The notes beneath the pieces are model-generated. The model made no database searches. It was given only the letters and a program-made list of their open reading frames with translations, and was not told where the DNA came from. From Rhodamnia argentea (taxonomy: Eukaryota; Streptophyta; Magnoliopsida; Myrtales; Myrtaceae), in assembly GCF_020921035.1 (NCBI RefSeq), contig NC_063157.1, positions 20,539,015 to 20,603,014 of the forward strand: a DNA stretch of 64,000 nucleotides, given 5' to 3'. Below are positions 22,318-34,054 of this stretch, piece after piece. Within the stretch, counting starts at the first letter, position 1. Each line of letters starts with the position of its first letter. The position numbers were made by a program, and so were the translations under genes.

Positions 22318-23480
22318 AACTAGAAATTTCGAGGGAGTAGTTTCTTAGAGAGATCCAAGGGAAGAGTCTTCAAACGGTTGCTCAAGTCGCGGGTATCAAA
22401 GTGTAGTAGCAAAATATTCATTCATTCTTTCCTTCATTACTTTCCCATTTAACTTTTTCACCTGCTCTGCACAATTGGCCTTCGTATATGTTTCCTTATT
22501 GATGGGATACAACATCCAAACGTGTATTCATTGTACCGATGGACAGAATAAAAACCAAGGCAGGTCACGTTACTACTGTATTTTAGATAAGAATTCAGGA
22601 TGAGACAGCTGCACAAGCCTCCTTCCCCAATCCAGTTTGGATAACTATCTTATTCATGTACTACTATGCATGGAGTGTCCTGTAGCTAGAAAATAACTCG
22701 TTCTGAGAACTCGAGGTGTTGGACTGAGGAGGATAAGTACTGATAATTCAGAGTATGGTCCCGGGCCTTATCCTATGATGTCTTGTCAAGTTTTGTCTCT
22801 TGTATGTCTTCTTTCACTTGTTCCAGTAGATTGTTGGGGGTGACGACGAAGCGAATCCTGATTAGCAAGTGGACAATTCACAAAACCGCCCTTCCTCTGT
22901 CATTCCATCAAGTGTTCTTGCAAGAACAGGGGATAGGAAACTGGTAAAAGTGACTAGTGAAATATCGGTTCTTCTGGTGTGTTGTGAATATCGTCAGGAT
23001 CAAGAACCAAACCAAACACGATTTTCTTTTTTCCCATGATTTTCCGAATTCCACTCTGGGTTTGTTTGAAGAAAAGTGTAGGATCAAGCCATACATGCAG
23101 TCGCCAGTCTTGCAGAACTCAAGATTCTCAGATCCTTGCCAGATTCCACTCTGTGGAGAAAAATGATCCAATCTGCTCTCCACATACAGATTAAAAAAGA
23201 GAGAGAAAGAAAGAAAGATTTCTATAGGATGATCAAGAGAGGAAGATGGCCCAGATGTATTATATGCATGCCTTCAAAAGTTCTCTATTCCTGGTTTCTT
23301 GAATGGCGTGAACACGACGATGTCCATCCCGCAAATCGAAAAAGAAAAAGAGAAAGCACCACCATAAAGGAATACAGCCTCTCCCTCCCTCCTCCACCAA
23401 CCAAATGACTTCCTACCAAAAACCCAAAGGCAAAGGAAAAAAAAAAGCTTCACAGGAGAATCGGGTATGGAAGATCAGGC
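22318..23480. other. Convergent intergenic region
   Basis: It lies between the plus-strand unknown gene and the minus-strand microprotein gene and probably holds both 3' UTRs. Frames near 22908-23183 are not supported. The stretch 23403-23480 downstream of the microprotein stop is also duplicated at about 59690-59760. Confidence 0.4.
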
Positions 23481-23684
23481 TTAGGCTGTACTACAAAGAA
23501 GACAGTCCACCATCCGGACCCAGGCATGGCGAACGCGAGGATAGACTCGGTGCGTGTAGGTCCTGGACTCTCGCAGCAGATCCTCCATCGTCTCCACGAA
23601 CAGATTCAAGCTCCTTATCGGGGGCACATACAGCGTGAGAGGCACCGCCGAGAAGGCCACCGTGAAGAACAACTGCAACACCAT
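23481..23684 (-). CDS. Conserved plant microprotein, 67 residues
   Basis: An uninterrupted frame starts MVLQLFFTVAFSAVPLTLYV and continues RSLNLFVETMEDLLRES, then a basic stretch RVYPRVRHAWVRM, ending DCLLCSTA. Residues 3-22 are hydrophobic, like a membrane anchor or signal anchor; the rest is amphipathic and positively charged. I recognise this as a small, conserved, uncharacterised plant protein of similar length in other species, but know no assigned role. The start codon is well placed and no intron is needed. The last part of the coding sequence and the downstream flank have a second, truncated copy at 59606-59760. Confidence 0.7.
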   Translation of the reverse strand: MVLQLFFTVAFSAVPLTLYVPPIRSLNLFVETMEDLLRESRTYTHRVYPRVRHAWVRMVDCLLCSTA

Positions 23685-25744
23685 CTGAACTCAGGATCCG
23701 AAGAAGCTCGAAATGGGTCGTTGAGGATGAGAGCGACGATGGAAGATCCGGGAATTACAGGGCCTTTTGAGATCAGGACAGAGGACTGGGAGGGGGGAGA
23801 GGTCTGGAAATCTGAAGAAACCCTTGAAAACTGGGGATGCTGCAAGAACTGACTGGTTGTTGGCTTTTCAGGTAGGGGTTGACTCGTAAATTATATGGAT
23901 ACTAAATGTCATTCGTTTCGATCTCCCCCGTCCACGGGAAATTTTATAAAAGCTATACAAAAATTTGACGAATCGGGAATGGTCTAGATGTAACACCATG
24001 TTTGGCAAGGGGAAAAAAAATAAAAATAAAAGGGGAATCAAACACTTCCAAAGACAAACCAAACATTTTTAGATTCTCTCACATTTGACCTGACCTTTTT
24101 CTTTTCTTTCATCGTCCAAATGTAGCATTTAATGTTTTTTTTTTGTCATGATTAGATCATATTTTATTGGGTTACCATCATTTTTCAATCCACGTTTCTT
24201 TTCAAATTCACGATTAAGTCGTCCGGCTCTATGTTTGGAAACTTGATTCATCTTCATCAAGTTTTTGGCGGTATCACATGACTGATACGACATCCCGTTG
24301 CAACAATTCGGTCTAAGTTGAAAGTGAGTTTTATTCGCGAACCTAATTTGGATAGGCATTCCTAAGCTAGATCTGTTACGGACAAGTACTGTAAATAGCA
24401 AACAAATTTAAGTACATGTGAACTCTGATTCGCGCTCTTACGGCTGCTCAACAAGGTTTTTAAGAAGGGCAACAGAAGTCTGAACAACCTCGTCAGATGA
24501 ATCTGAATTTAGCTTCACTGGGATAGTCTTTCTAGTCATTTTCTCCTTCTGGGCCTAATCTTTGTAGTCATTTCAACAATTTTGGTCGACCCAACCTTTG
24601 AACTCGCAGTCTTTTTCTCCTTTATTTCTTGCAACTTGTGGTCATTATTGCTCTCGATCCACCGATACGCGATAGGGGCCACATAAAAAAACTCAGAAAT
24701 GGAAATTTGATTTCTGTACTGTTCATGAGAGACATAATTGGCGTGGTATCCCGATGAACTGGAAGGGTTGCAGAAAGATTCAAGTTTGAATGGATTTATC
24801 CAGGATTGATAATAGGATAAATGAGGATGCATCGCTTTCCCGTTCTTGCCTTTTTTCGACAAGACAAACTGATCATGCTTTTACTTCAGCTTCATTAAAA
24901 TCATGAGCACGGCCCACATTGTTTCCCAGATGTTAAGTATACGTACATGATGTACAAACTCTAGAGAATTATATTTACTTCCGTCGACATCGATGGTGCT
25001 GAATCATTAATCACTTGAACTATAACACTACATACTTGCATCCATGGTGGCGGAAGCGGCGGCCGGCTTGTGCACGACACAACTTACTTAACCAATGTGC
25101 CGACACTACACAAATTTTCTTCAAGTAATCTTTCCACAGTACAAACGAATGAACACAAACGGGTTTTGAAATCCCATTCCCATGGTCTAGTCATGTTTGA
25201 TAAGGAAAAAAAAAACCATTGATTCAGTAGGGGTGTTTAGCCCGAGTCAAGTTCAAGATCCAATAGGTAATTCTCATATGAAGTAAAGGCGGGATGTCCC
25301 AACTGATGCGGTTAAATGACTACCTCCTAACTAACACTTAACTAGCAAAATTGTTAGTTTACTTGACATATTATAGTTCGAAGAGATTACTAGATAAATG
25401 ATCTCTTAATAGCATGATGATTAATTGAAACGATTCATGTTTATTTGCTTTTATTTTTTATTCCTTTTTTACGTGGGCTTTATGTTATCTCCACCCTTTT
25501 AGAGAAACCATGCGTTTGATTGGTGGATTATGAATATAAACATCATTCGTATAAAAATGTGAATAATATATTTTGTAGTATACTATCGAGAAGTCTGATC
25601 CTCCAATCAAGGAATGGAGAAAAAATACAACTCTCGTGCAGCTTACCAGGATCATATTCTGTAGAAAAAACCACAGACATGATAAAAGTAAGTACTACTA
25701 TTAGAAAACTAAGCTCATCATGACATCAACTAATTATTTACACA
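23685..25744. other. Intergenic, no supported gene
   Basis: The first few hundred bases are the presumed promoter and leader of the microprotein gene. The 108-codon minus-strand frame at 24536-24862 has coherent composition (for example FFYVAPIAYRWIE) but matches nothing I know. The rest is AT-rich. Confidence 0.35.
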
Positions 25745-26355
25745 TAAAACTTCCTTGATAATCTGGTCCAAATTATTGGCGGATGAACCATGTGGAGCAA
25801 GCTCCTTACACTCCATGGCCCTCTTCTTCATATTGTTCCCCAGCTCTCCGTCCATCATCGACTCCCTCACAGCCCCCTCCACCTCCTCACTCTTGACATA
25901 CTCGCAAACTCCAACCCAAACTCCCGCTCATTACAAACGTACTTACATGGACCGGCCAGACACGGCCAGCAAATTGTTGATACTCTAGCCGTCGAGCTCC
26001 CGAGGGCTGATTTCCATCTGCAGTGAGTCAAGAACCCTCCGATCGACAGAAGGGCCATTCAACACCTTCTCTTGAGAGAAAACATCTGTCGCTCGTAATT
26101 TCTTCAAGAAACTCACCAGGAAGATCCATTCCACTTGTATCCATCGCCATGTCTGGCCTTATGACCCCACAAGAAATATTCCTCGGTATTGGCCACTCCC
26201 ATCGCAAACTCCACCAGTTGTTGGTGCATCACAGATGCTATGCTCCCAAAGTTGACGCAAAGCACTGACCTGGGCCTCTTCGAGTCTAGCCATTGGACAC
26301 ATCCACCATGCTCTGTCACAAATTGCATTCGACGTGCTTCAATCGTTCTAAGCAA
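25745..26355 (-). pseudogene. UDP-glycosyltransferase (UGT85-like) C-terminal pseudogene
   Basis: Minus-strand frames hold separated pieces of a family 1 plant glycosyltransferase. CVQWLDSKRPRSVLCVNFGS and QLVEFAMGVANTEEYFLWG come from the segment before the PSPG box. GGFLTHCRWKS comes from the PSPG box, where the usual HCGWNS has become HCRWKS. ICWPCLAGPCKYVCNE follows, then MKKRAMECKELAPHGSSANN from the C-terminal helix region. The pieces lie in different frames with deletions between them, including loss of much of the PSPG box. The enzymes transfer sugar from UDP-sugars to small metabolites. This copy lacks its N-terminal acceptor domain and cannot be functional. Confidence 0.85.
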
Positions 26356-26794
26356 TTTAGTTTAGGAGTAGATCCAGATCAACGAGGACTGGATGCTTAA
26401 CGCCTCCGGCTCGCGCAAGATTGCCATTAATGCTCTCCATTTAAGTTGGGGGCACCTAAAACTGTTAATTTCCAAGATTCAGATAATCACAAACATGAAA
26501 CAATGTTCATTTGATCTAATTCTTATATTGCACTTTGAGGTTATTGTTTTTTTCTTTTCTTTTTTTAATGTCATTCTTGCATCACATTTTAAAGAATTAT
26601 AGTTCCATTATTGTTTTTGTTTAGGAAAGAGAAGTAACTTACATGTGTTTCGAACATCTAAACTAGTATTAAGGACACTGGTGACAATTTGTTAAGTCTA
26701 CATTTTTTGCATGTACTAGAAAATGGGGGAGTTTTAGCCTCCTGCAGTTGAGTTGGAAGCTGTAATAATCGGACAAGTTTTGGCTGTATGAATG
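26356..26794. other. Intergenic, AT-rich
   Basis: Upstream remainder of the glycosyltransferase pseudogene; nothing recognisable. Confidence 0.35.
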
Positions 26795-28120
26795 GATGTG
26801 CACAAATTCACAAGACAATGTGAACTTAGTTGTTCTATTTCCCCTCGAGGTTTTTTATTATTATTATTATTGCATGTTATTTTTAATTTCTTGTGTTTCT
26901 TCGAATGGTTTTTCTTATATGTTTGTTCTTGTGATTGAATTTGGAGTTTTCTCATTTGTAGCAAAGTTTTGATGCATGAAAACTTTGCTCGTTGAAAGAG
27001 AAATGTTTGATGCACTAATTATCTAAATTAGTTATATTCAATCACGGCGAACGGATTATTATAGAGGAAAATATTAGTGACCGTCCATTTTAACATAAGT
27101 GACACGACTAAGCTACAAAAGGCCACTATAAAATAATGGGTTAATACCATGAAAAACCCTAAACTGGTACACCCGTGACAAATTTACCCCAAACTATTTT
27201 TTTGACCACGAAAAACCCCAAACCGGTACATATGTGACAAATTTACCCCAAACTATTTTTTTTACCACCAAAAACCCTAAACTGGTATATTTGTGACAAA
27301 TTTACCATAAACTAATTATTTTGACCACGAAATACCCTAAACCGGTACACATGTGACAAATTCACCCCCCGTTAAATCGTCACTTTGTTTTGGCTTTTGG
27401 TTCGCTACGGTATGGGAGGACACAACCCTTGGTGCTCCACCCATCCGTGCGCTATGGATGGTGTCATCGTACAAGAAGAGACTACCGAAGGAAGGAGGTT
27501 CACGATTTGACATAAATAGGTAAGCCTTATGGGCAGCCGGCGGCGAAGATCCCGACCATGGAGACCATGGGGATAACCCGGTAACAATGATACGGAAAGC
27601 AAGTCTTCGATCTTACAAAGAAAGGCGATGGCTCGAAGACCTCGTCTCTAATGCTTTTGCCTTCCACGAGACCGCACCTGTTAGATCCGAAGATCGCCTA
27701 TCTCAAATTGATAAACCTGTAACAAATAGATGGTTAAAACCCCATATTGGTATACCCGTCAACTATCACATGTCACTAAATCAACAATTTGATAGTTAAA
27801 TTTAATGAAAATTAACAGAGGGTAAATTTGTCACATGTGTACCGGTTTAGGGTAAATTTGTCACGTGTGTACCGGTTTAGGGTTTTTTGTGGTCAAAAAA
27901 ATAATTTGGGGTAAATTTGTCACAAGTGTACCAGTTTGGGGTTTTCCATGGTATTAACCCTAAAATAATTGGATTACTGGTTTTTCGTTGGGGCAAAAAT
28001 TGAGTTAATGGGAGGTCGGATGGAAAAATTATATTTGATCAAAATTTAGCCAAATTCGATAGAACCCGTGCATTGGAAGATAAAGGCATTTCTTTTTAAA
28101 TGTTTTGATGCCTCGAAAGC
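26795..28120 (+). repeat. Left arm of a large imperfect inverted repeat, split by an insertion
   Basis: Excluding the 27138-27960 insertion, this segment is the reverse complement of about 28930-29470. Matching landmarks include 'gaggttttttattatt', 'gcatgttatttttaatttc', 'aatgtttgatgca', 'tatattcaatcacggc' and 'cccgtgcattggaagataaa'. The arms are diverged by point changes and small indels. The roughly 0.8 kb between them holds a plant-mobile-domain-like fragment, which is the structure expected of a transposon with long terminal inverted repeats. Confidence 0.75.
27138..27960. mobile_element. Mutator-like non-autonomous element, 823 bp, perfect 9-bp target duplication
   Basis: Terminal inverted repeats begin gggttaataccatg and end catggtattaaccc. 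Inward, units of about 60 bp built on 'aaaccctaaactggtacac', 'gtgacaaatttacccc' and 'ttttttgaccac' are repeated four times on the left and three times in inverted orientation on the right. The flanks are identical: taaaataat at 27129-27137 and 27961-27969. A 9-bp duplication with long inverted ends is diagnostic of Mutator-like elements. The roughly 380-bp interior has no transposase. A plus-strand frame at 27587-27799 and a minus-strand one at 27405-27602 might be captured gene sequence, but I recognise neither. A degenerate relative lies at 44256-44573. Confidence 0.88.
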
Positions 28121-28199
28121 ATATCTATTCATGTAATCTCGACATCGTGCATTAGAAGATAAAGGCCTGTCGAGAATATGCAAACCATCGTGGTTGCGT

Positions 28200-28920
28200 A
28201 ATTGACACCATCCTTTGCGAGTTGACTCGAGAAGTTAAGCGCCAATCAACGAGATGCGATAATAAGTACGGGGTCCGGTAACCTGCTATTCACACCAAAC
28301 TGCAATCTTAATAAGATTACGTTAAGCGAGTTGATAGAGAGATGGAGCTACGGGAGGCATGACTTTGGATGTGCCCATAGTGAAATTTCCATGACTGCGT
28401 CGAACGTTACTTTGGTTCTAGGGCTTCACATGGGAACGTAGCCGATACCGATTTTACAAGGACCTTTCTGCTATTTGTATTTGTGAGTTTTCTTAAACCG
28501 AGTTTGAATGGGGATAGTAATTCTCATTATCTTACTCTCCTTCATAATTTCTATGAGGTACACCGGTTGGAATGGGGTCAGCTATGCTTGAAAATTTAAC
28601 AATGTTAGTGATTAGAAGAAAGAAAAAATGTGTGTGATGGATTGGAGGTTATCTTTCATTTCTTCAAGTATTTTAGACGCGCTGGTTATTCATTGTTAAA
28701 TCTTGACATACATGCCCAAAATATATATCTAATTATTTGTGTGTGAAATTTCTCCCCATTTGGCTAGTTATGACTTTTGCCCAATTAACGTATCTATTTC
28801 TAATTGATTTGTGTAGATCCGATTTCATAAGCATGTTGACATGGCTTGGCCTAATCTTCAAATAGATTACAAAACTTTTCCCCATTCATACTAATGGTCC
28901 TTTTTCTTTATATGTTCGTG
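28200..28920 (+). pseudogene. Plant mobile domain (PMD)-like fragment, copy A
   Basis: In the plus strand, ELIERWSYGRHDFGCAHSEI followed by NVTLVLGLHMG corresponds to the plant mobile domain pattern (ERW.P.T..F....GE.T.TL.DV...LGL). Further on, FHKHVDMAWPNLQIDYKTFP recurs in the other copies. Frames are broken by stops and shifts. PMD domains occur in MAIN/MAIL genes and, very often, in Mutator-like and other transposons, which fits the inverted repeats around it. Confidence 0.6.
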
Positions 28921-28929
28921 TGTTTTCCT

Positions 28930-29470
28930 TTCTATCAAGGCATCAAAACATTTTAAGAAAAATGCATTTATCTTCCAATACGCGGGTTCTATCAAATTTG
29001 GCTAAATTTTGATCAAACATAACTTTTTCATCCAATCTCCGATTAACTCGATTTTTGCACCAACGGAAGACTGGTAATCCAATTGTTTCAAAATGGTCAC
29101 AATATTTTCCTCGATAACAATTCATTTGCCGTGATTGAATATAATTAACTTAGATAATTAAGGCATCAAACATTTCTCTTTCCACGAGCAATTTTTTTAT
29201 GCATCAAACATTTCAAACATGAACATCAATCAATCTCACTTACATCATAGTCTATTTTTGCTTTGACATTGTCAACTTCATGAGCTTCTACAATTGAGAA
29301 AACCCCGAATTCAATTGGAAAAAAAAAAAAGATACAAGAAACTCCAATGGAAGAACCACAAGAAATTAAAAAACAAAACATGCAATAATACAAAAAAAAA
29401 AACCTTGAGGGAAGTAGAACAGTTAAGTTCACATCCTCTTGTGAATTTCGGAAAGAGAAATTAGTTTTAA
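28930..29470 (-). repeat. Right arm of the inverted repeat (arm copy 1)
   Basis: This is the reverse complement of the left arm at 26795-28120. The same sequence in the same orientation recurs at about 30970-31540 and 32515-33080, each time directly after a PMD-like fragment. Confidence 0.75.
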
Positions 29471-29569
29471 AGAGGTGCAAGATCTAGAAAAAGGCGTAGA
29501 AGATAGGTGAACTTTATACTACTATGAGTTTTTCATGGAGGAAAGGAAAGCTTCCTGTTAAGGATATGT

Positions 29570-30540
29570 AGCCCATCAACGTCGCGCATTCGGCATGGTC
29601 TCTTGCACTTAGACTTAAAAAGTTAAGTGCCAATCAACGGCACTCAATAATGAAGACATGGTTTGGTAACCTGTTGGTAATACCAAACCTCGTTGTCAAC
29701 GAGACTCTCTAAACTAAATTGCTAGACAAATGGAGCTGTGAGAGACATGCCTTCCAACTAGATAATTATGAAATATCCAGGACTCCCATGGACGACGCTT
29801 TGGTACTAGGCCTAAGCATCATTGGGAAATTGGCAATAATTCAAGAAGATCAGCTTCTCTAGGATTTGAAATAATTAGGCTAATCATAATACCAGAAAGA
29901 TTACTTATAGATATCTTAAGGATAGACTGGATTCGCTTGGTGACAAAGCAAATGAGGATTTTAGGAAAACCTTTCTCATGTTTGTCTTTGTGAGTTTTCT
30001 TTTCCCTTCTTCTGATGGGGATATTGATTCTCACTACCTCACCATTCTTCATGATTTGGATGAAGTACCCAACTATATTTGGGATATGGACGTGTTTGAC
30101 AATCTAACATTCTTGGTGAGTTAGAGAAAGGGGCAAGCCGTGGCAAGCGTTGGAGGCTGTCTTGCATTCATGAAGGTATTTTAGGTACACTGGTTATTCT
30201 TTTTAATTATATGTGTACGAAATATCCCCTTTTGGCTAGTGATGAATTTTGCTCGATTGACATTTTCATTTTCAATTGATTTGTATAGATTTGATTTTAT
30301 GAGCATGTTAATATGGCTCAGCCTATTTTCAAATAGATTTTCAGACATTTCCCCGTATATCCCGATGGGAAGACATTATGTCTCATGTAATATCGTGGTT
30401 CAAGGAAGCATTTGAGAAACTAAAAGATGAGTAGGTGATCAAACGGACAGTTTATTGTTTTCCTTTTTTTTTCTATGCTTGTGTGTGTTTTTTTTTTCTA
30501 TCGAGGTATCAAAACATTTAAAGAGAATTGCATCTATCTT
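29570..30540 (+). pseudogene. PMD-like fragment, copy B
   Basis: LLDKWSCERHAFQLDNYEIS and DALVLGLSIIGKLAIIQEDQ match the mobile-domain pattern, followed at DNA level by the same downstream text as copy A ('gatttggatgaagtaccc', 'tttatgagcatgtt'). Stops and frameshifts occur throughout. Confidence 0.6.
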
Positions 30541-30575
30541 CCAATACATTAGTTCTATCGAATTTGGCTAAACTT

Positions 30576-30790
30576 TGATCTTTTTTGCTGGCTGATATGG
30601 AGTTGCAATTTAGGCTTCCATGTTGGACATATATAACCACACAATACGTGATTTACTGTTATCAAGTGATGTTATTGGAAGTAAGTATCCCATTAAACAT
30701 GATGCTGATGAAGATGTCTATATAGCTAACATCATCCTAGTTGATATACACAGTATCAAAAAAGATCATCCTTATGGCATTGAAAATTTT
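30576..30790 (+). repeat. Repeated segment with a shared reading frame, copy 1 of 4
   Basis: A segment of about 200 bp starting near 'gctggctgatatggagttg' recurs at 32035-32255, 33525-33750 and 35690-35885. All copies can be read as variants of KHDADGDVYVANLTLVDIHS followed by IKEDHP. It probably comes from the part of the PMD-type element downstream of the core domain; I do not recognise it otherwise. Confidence 0.6.
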
Positions 30791-30969
30791 CATTTTTAGG
30801 CTTAATGTGGCAAATGTATTATTACTTTTTCCCGGTTAACGTATCTATTTCTAATTAGTTTGTGTAGATATGATTTCATGAGCATGTTGACATGGCTCGG
30901 CCTAATCTTCAAGATTCCACAACTTTTCCCTATGCATGCCAATAGCCCTTTTTCTTTTTATGTTCGTGT

Positions 30970-31540
30970 ATTTTTCTTTATATTGATGTATTAAAACATT
31001 TAAAGAGAAAAGTATTTATCTTTCAAGATACAGTTTCTATCGAATTTGGCTAAACTTTGATTAAACATCACGTTTTCATCCGATCTTCGATAACTCGATT
31101 TTTGCACTAATGGAAGACCGGTAATCCAATTGTTTCAAAATGGTCACAATATTTTCCTCAATACCAATCCGTTTGCTGTGATTGGATATAATTAACTTAT
31201 ATGATTAATGCATCAAACATTTCTATATTTACGAGCAAATTTTCGGTGCATCAAATATTTCAAACATGAGTATCAATCAATCCCATTTACATCATAGTAT
31301 ATTTTTTCTTTGACATTGTCAATTTCATGAGCTTCTACTTTCGAGGGAACCCCAAATTCAATTACAAGAATAAAGATACAAGAAAATCCAGTAAAAGAAC
31401 CACAAGAAATTAAAATAACATGCAATAATACCAAAGAAAAAACCTCAACGGAAGTAGAACAACTAAGTTCACATTTACTTGTGAATCTTGGAAAGAGAAA
31501 TTAGTTTTAAAGAGATAGAAGATTTAGAAGAATGTGTAGA
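30970..31540 (-). repeat. Arm sequence copy 2
   Basis: Diverged copy of 28930-29470 in the same orientation, including 'ttggctaaactttgatt', 'ccgtttgctgtgattgg' (mutated) and 'gtgaatcttggaaagag'. Confidence 0.7.
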
Positions 31541-31559
31541 AAATAAATTAGTTTTATAC

Positions 31560-32500
31560 TACTATAAATTCTTCGTGATTTGTATGAAGTACCCTATTAT
31601 GCTTGGGGTATGACTGTACTTGACAATACAACATTTTGAGTAAGTAAAAGAAAGGGGCAAACTATAGCAAGCGTCGGTGGTTGCCTTGCACTCCTATAGG
31701 TATTTTAAGTACACTGGTTATTCTTTTTAATTATTTGTGTGCAAAATATCTCCCCTTTTGGATTATGATGAGGAGTTTTACCCGATTGACGTTTTTATTT
31801 CCAATTGATTTGTGTAGATTTGGTTTTATGAGCGTGTTACATGGCTCAGCCTAGTTTTCAAATAGATTCTCGGACTTTTGCCCTGGTTAACTAGGTCGAG
31901 TGTGTTGACGTCGTTTTGGTCCTGGGCCTTCTTGTCATTGGGAAGCCAATAATAATTCGAGAAGATCATCCTCTCTCGGCGCAGGGGTGAAAATACCGAT
32001 TAGAAGTAAATTTTTGCATATTATATTATATTTTTTTGTTTGATCTTTTTTGCTGGTTGTTATGGAGTTGCAATTTAGGCTTCCTTATTGGAGATGTACA
32101 ACCATACAATACCTGATTTGTTGTTACCAAGTGGTGTTATTGGAAGAACCCCATCAAACATGATGCCGATGGAGATGTCTACGTAGCTAACCTCACCCTA
32201 GTTGATATACACAGTATCAAAGAAGATCATCCTCGCTTTTGGAGTAGGCTGTAGGTGTGTAGATAGATCCTCAATTGTTTTTGTCAAATTTAGATGTTCT
32301 TAGGCGCCTAGCAAAAAATTCTCTACATTCTATGGCATTGAAGGCGAATTTGTTAATACTTTTGCCCGGTTAACGAATCTATTTCCAATTGATTTGTGTA
32401 GATCCGATTTCATGAAAGTGTTGACATGACTATGTCTAATCTTCAAATAGATTCCAAAACTTTTCCCCATGCATGCTAATGACCCTTTTTCTTTCTATGT
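31560..32500 (+). pseudogene. PMD-like fragment, copy C
   Basis: VLVLGLLVIGKPIIIREDHP at about 31917 is the conserved core of the mobile-domain pattern (LGL...GKP). The repeated segment at 32035-32255 and the text 'cccggttaacgaatct' follow. The frame is broken. Confidence 0.6.
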
Positions 32501-32514
32501 TCATGTGTTTTTAT

Positions 32515-33080
32515 ATCTATTAAGGCATCAAAACAGTTAAAGAGAAATGCATTTACCTTTCAGTACACGGGTTCTATCGAATTTGGCTAAACTTTGATCA
32601 AACATCATGTTTTTATTCGATCTCCGATTAACTCGATTTTTACACCAACGGAAAATCGGTAATCCAATTGTTTCAAAATGATCACAATATTTTCCTCGAT
32701 AGCAATCTGTTTGCCGTGATTGAATATAATTAACTTAGATGAGTAGTACATCAAACATTTCTATTTCTACGAGCAAATTTTCGATGCATTACACATTTGA
32801 AACATGAGTATCAATCAATCACATTTACATCATAATTTATTTTTTCTTTGGCATTGTCAATTTCATGAGCTTCTACATTCGAGAAAATCTCAAATTCAAT
32901 TACAAGAACAAAGATACAAGATAATATAGTGCAAGAACCACAAGAAATTAAAAATAACATGTAATAATATGACGAAAAAAACCTCGTAGAATGGCTAAGT
33001 TCACATTTACTTGTGAATCTCGAAAAGAGAAATTAGTTTTAAAGAGGTAGAAGATTTAGAAGAAGGGTATATGATAAATT
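32515..33080 (-). repeat. Arm sequence copy 3
   Basis: Third copy of the arm, same orientation as 28930-29470, with many substitutions and a short deletion near 32980. Confidence 0.7.
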
Positions 33081-33099
33081 AGCTTTATACTACTATGAG

Positions 33100-34054
33100 T
33101 TCTTCGTGATTTGTGTGAAGTACCCTACTATGCTTGGGTATTGTCATGCTTGATAAGCGTTGGTGGTTGCCTTGCATTCCTACAAGTAATTTAGGCACAC
33201 TGGTTATTCTTTCTAATTTTTTGTATGCGTAATATCTCCCCTTTTGGCTGATGATGAGTTTTTCCCGTTGACGCTTTTATTTCCAATTGATTTGGGTGTA
33301 AATTTGATTTTATGAGTGTGTTGATATGGCTCGGCCTAGTCTTTAAATAGATTCCTAGACTTTTGCCCCGGTAAACTAGGCTGAGCATGTTGACATCAAT
33401 TTGGTCCTAGGCCTTCGCGTCGTTGGAAAGCCAGAGACAATTCAAAAAGATCATCCTCTCTCAACGCAAGGGTGGGAGTACCGATTAGAAGTAAATTTCT
33501 GCATATTATATTATATTTTTTTGTTTGATTTGTTTTGTTGGCTGATATGGAGTTACAATTTAGGCTTACATATTAGAGACATACAACCACACAATACGTG
33601 ATTTGCTATTACTAAGTGATGTTACTGGAAGTAAGTACCTCATTAAACATGTTGTCGATAGAGATGCCTATGTAGCTAACCTCACCCTAGTTGATATACA
33701 CAGTATCAAAGAAGATCATCCTCGCTTTTGGCGCAGGCTACGAGTTTTTTAGCTTTTGGTGTAGATAGATTCTCATTTGTTTTTGTCAAATTTAGATGTT
33801 CTTAGGCACCTAACAAAAACTTCTCTACATTCTATGGCATTGGAAAAATTGATTTTTTAGCTTAATATAGTGAATCTCTTGTTACTTTTGCCCAGTTAAC
33901 GTATCTATTTCTAATTGATTTGTGTAGATCTAATTTCATCAACATGTTGACATGGCTCGGCCTAATCTTCAAATAGATTCCAAAACTTTTCATGTTGCAT
34001 GCTAATGGCCCTTTTTCGTTCTATGTTCTTGTGTTTTTATTTCTATCGAGACAT
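33100..34054 (+). pseudogene. PMD-like fragment, copy D
   Basis: MVLGLRVVGKPETIQKDHPL at 33401 onward gives the best-preserved core of the series, with STQGWEYRLE after it. The repeated segment at 33525-33750 follows. At about 34055 the sequence switches abruptly to the retrotransposon fragment. Confidence 0.65.

Noticed and set aside
27140-27960. Repeated units as a CRISPR-like array
   Set aside because: Units of about 60 bp are contiguous, inverted at the other end and bounded by a 9-bp target duplication: a transposon in a plant genome.
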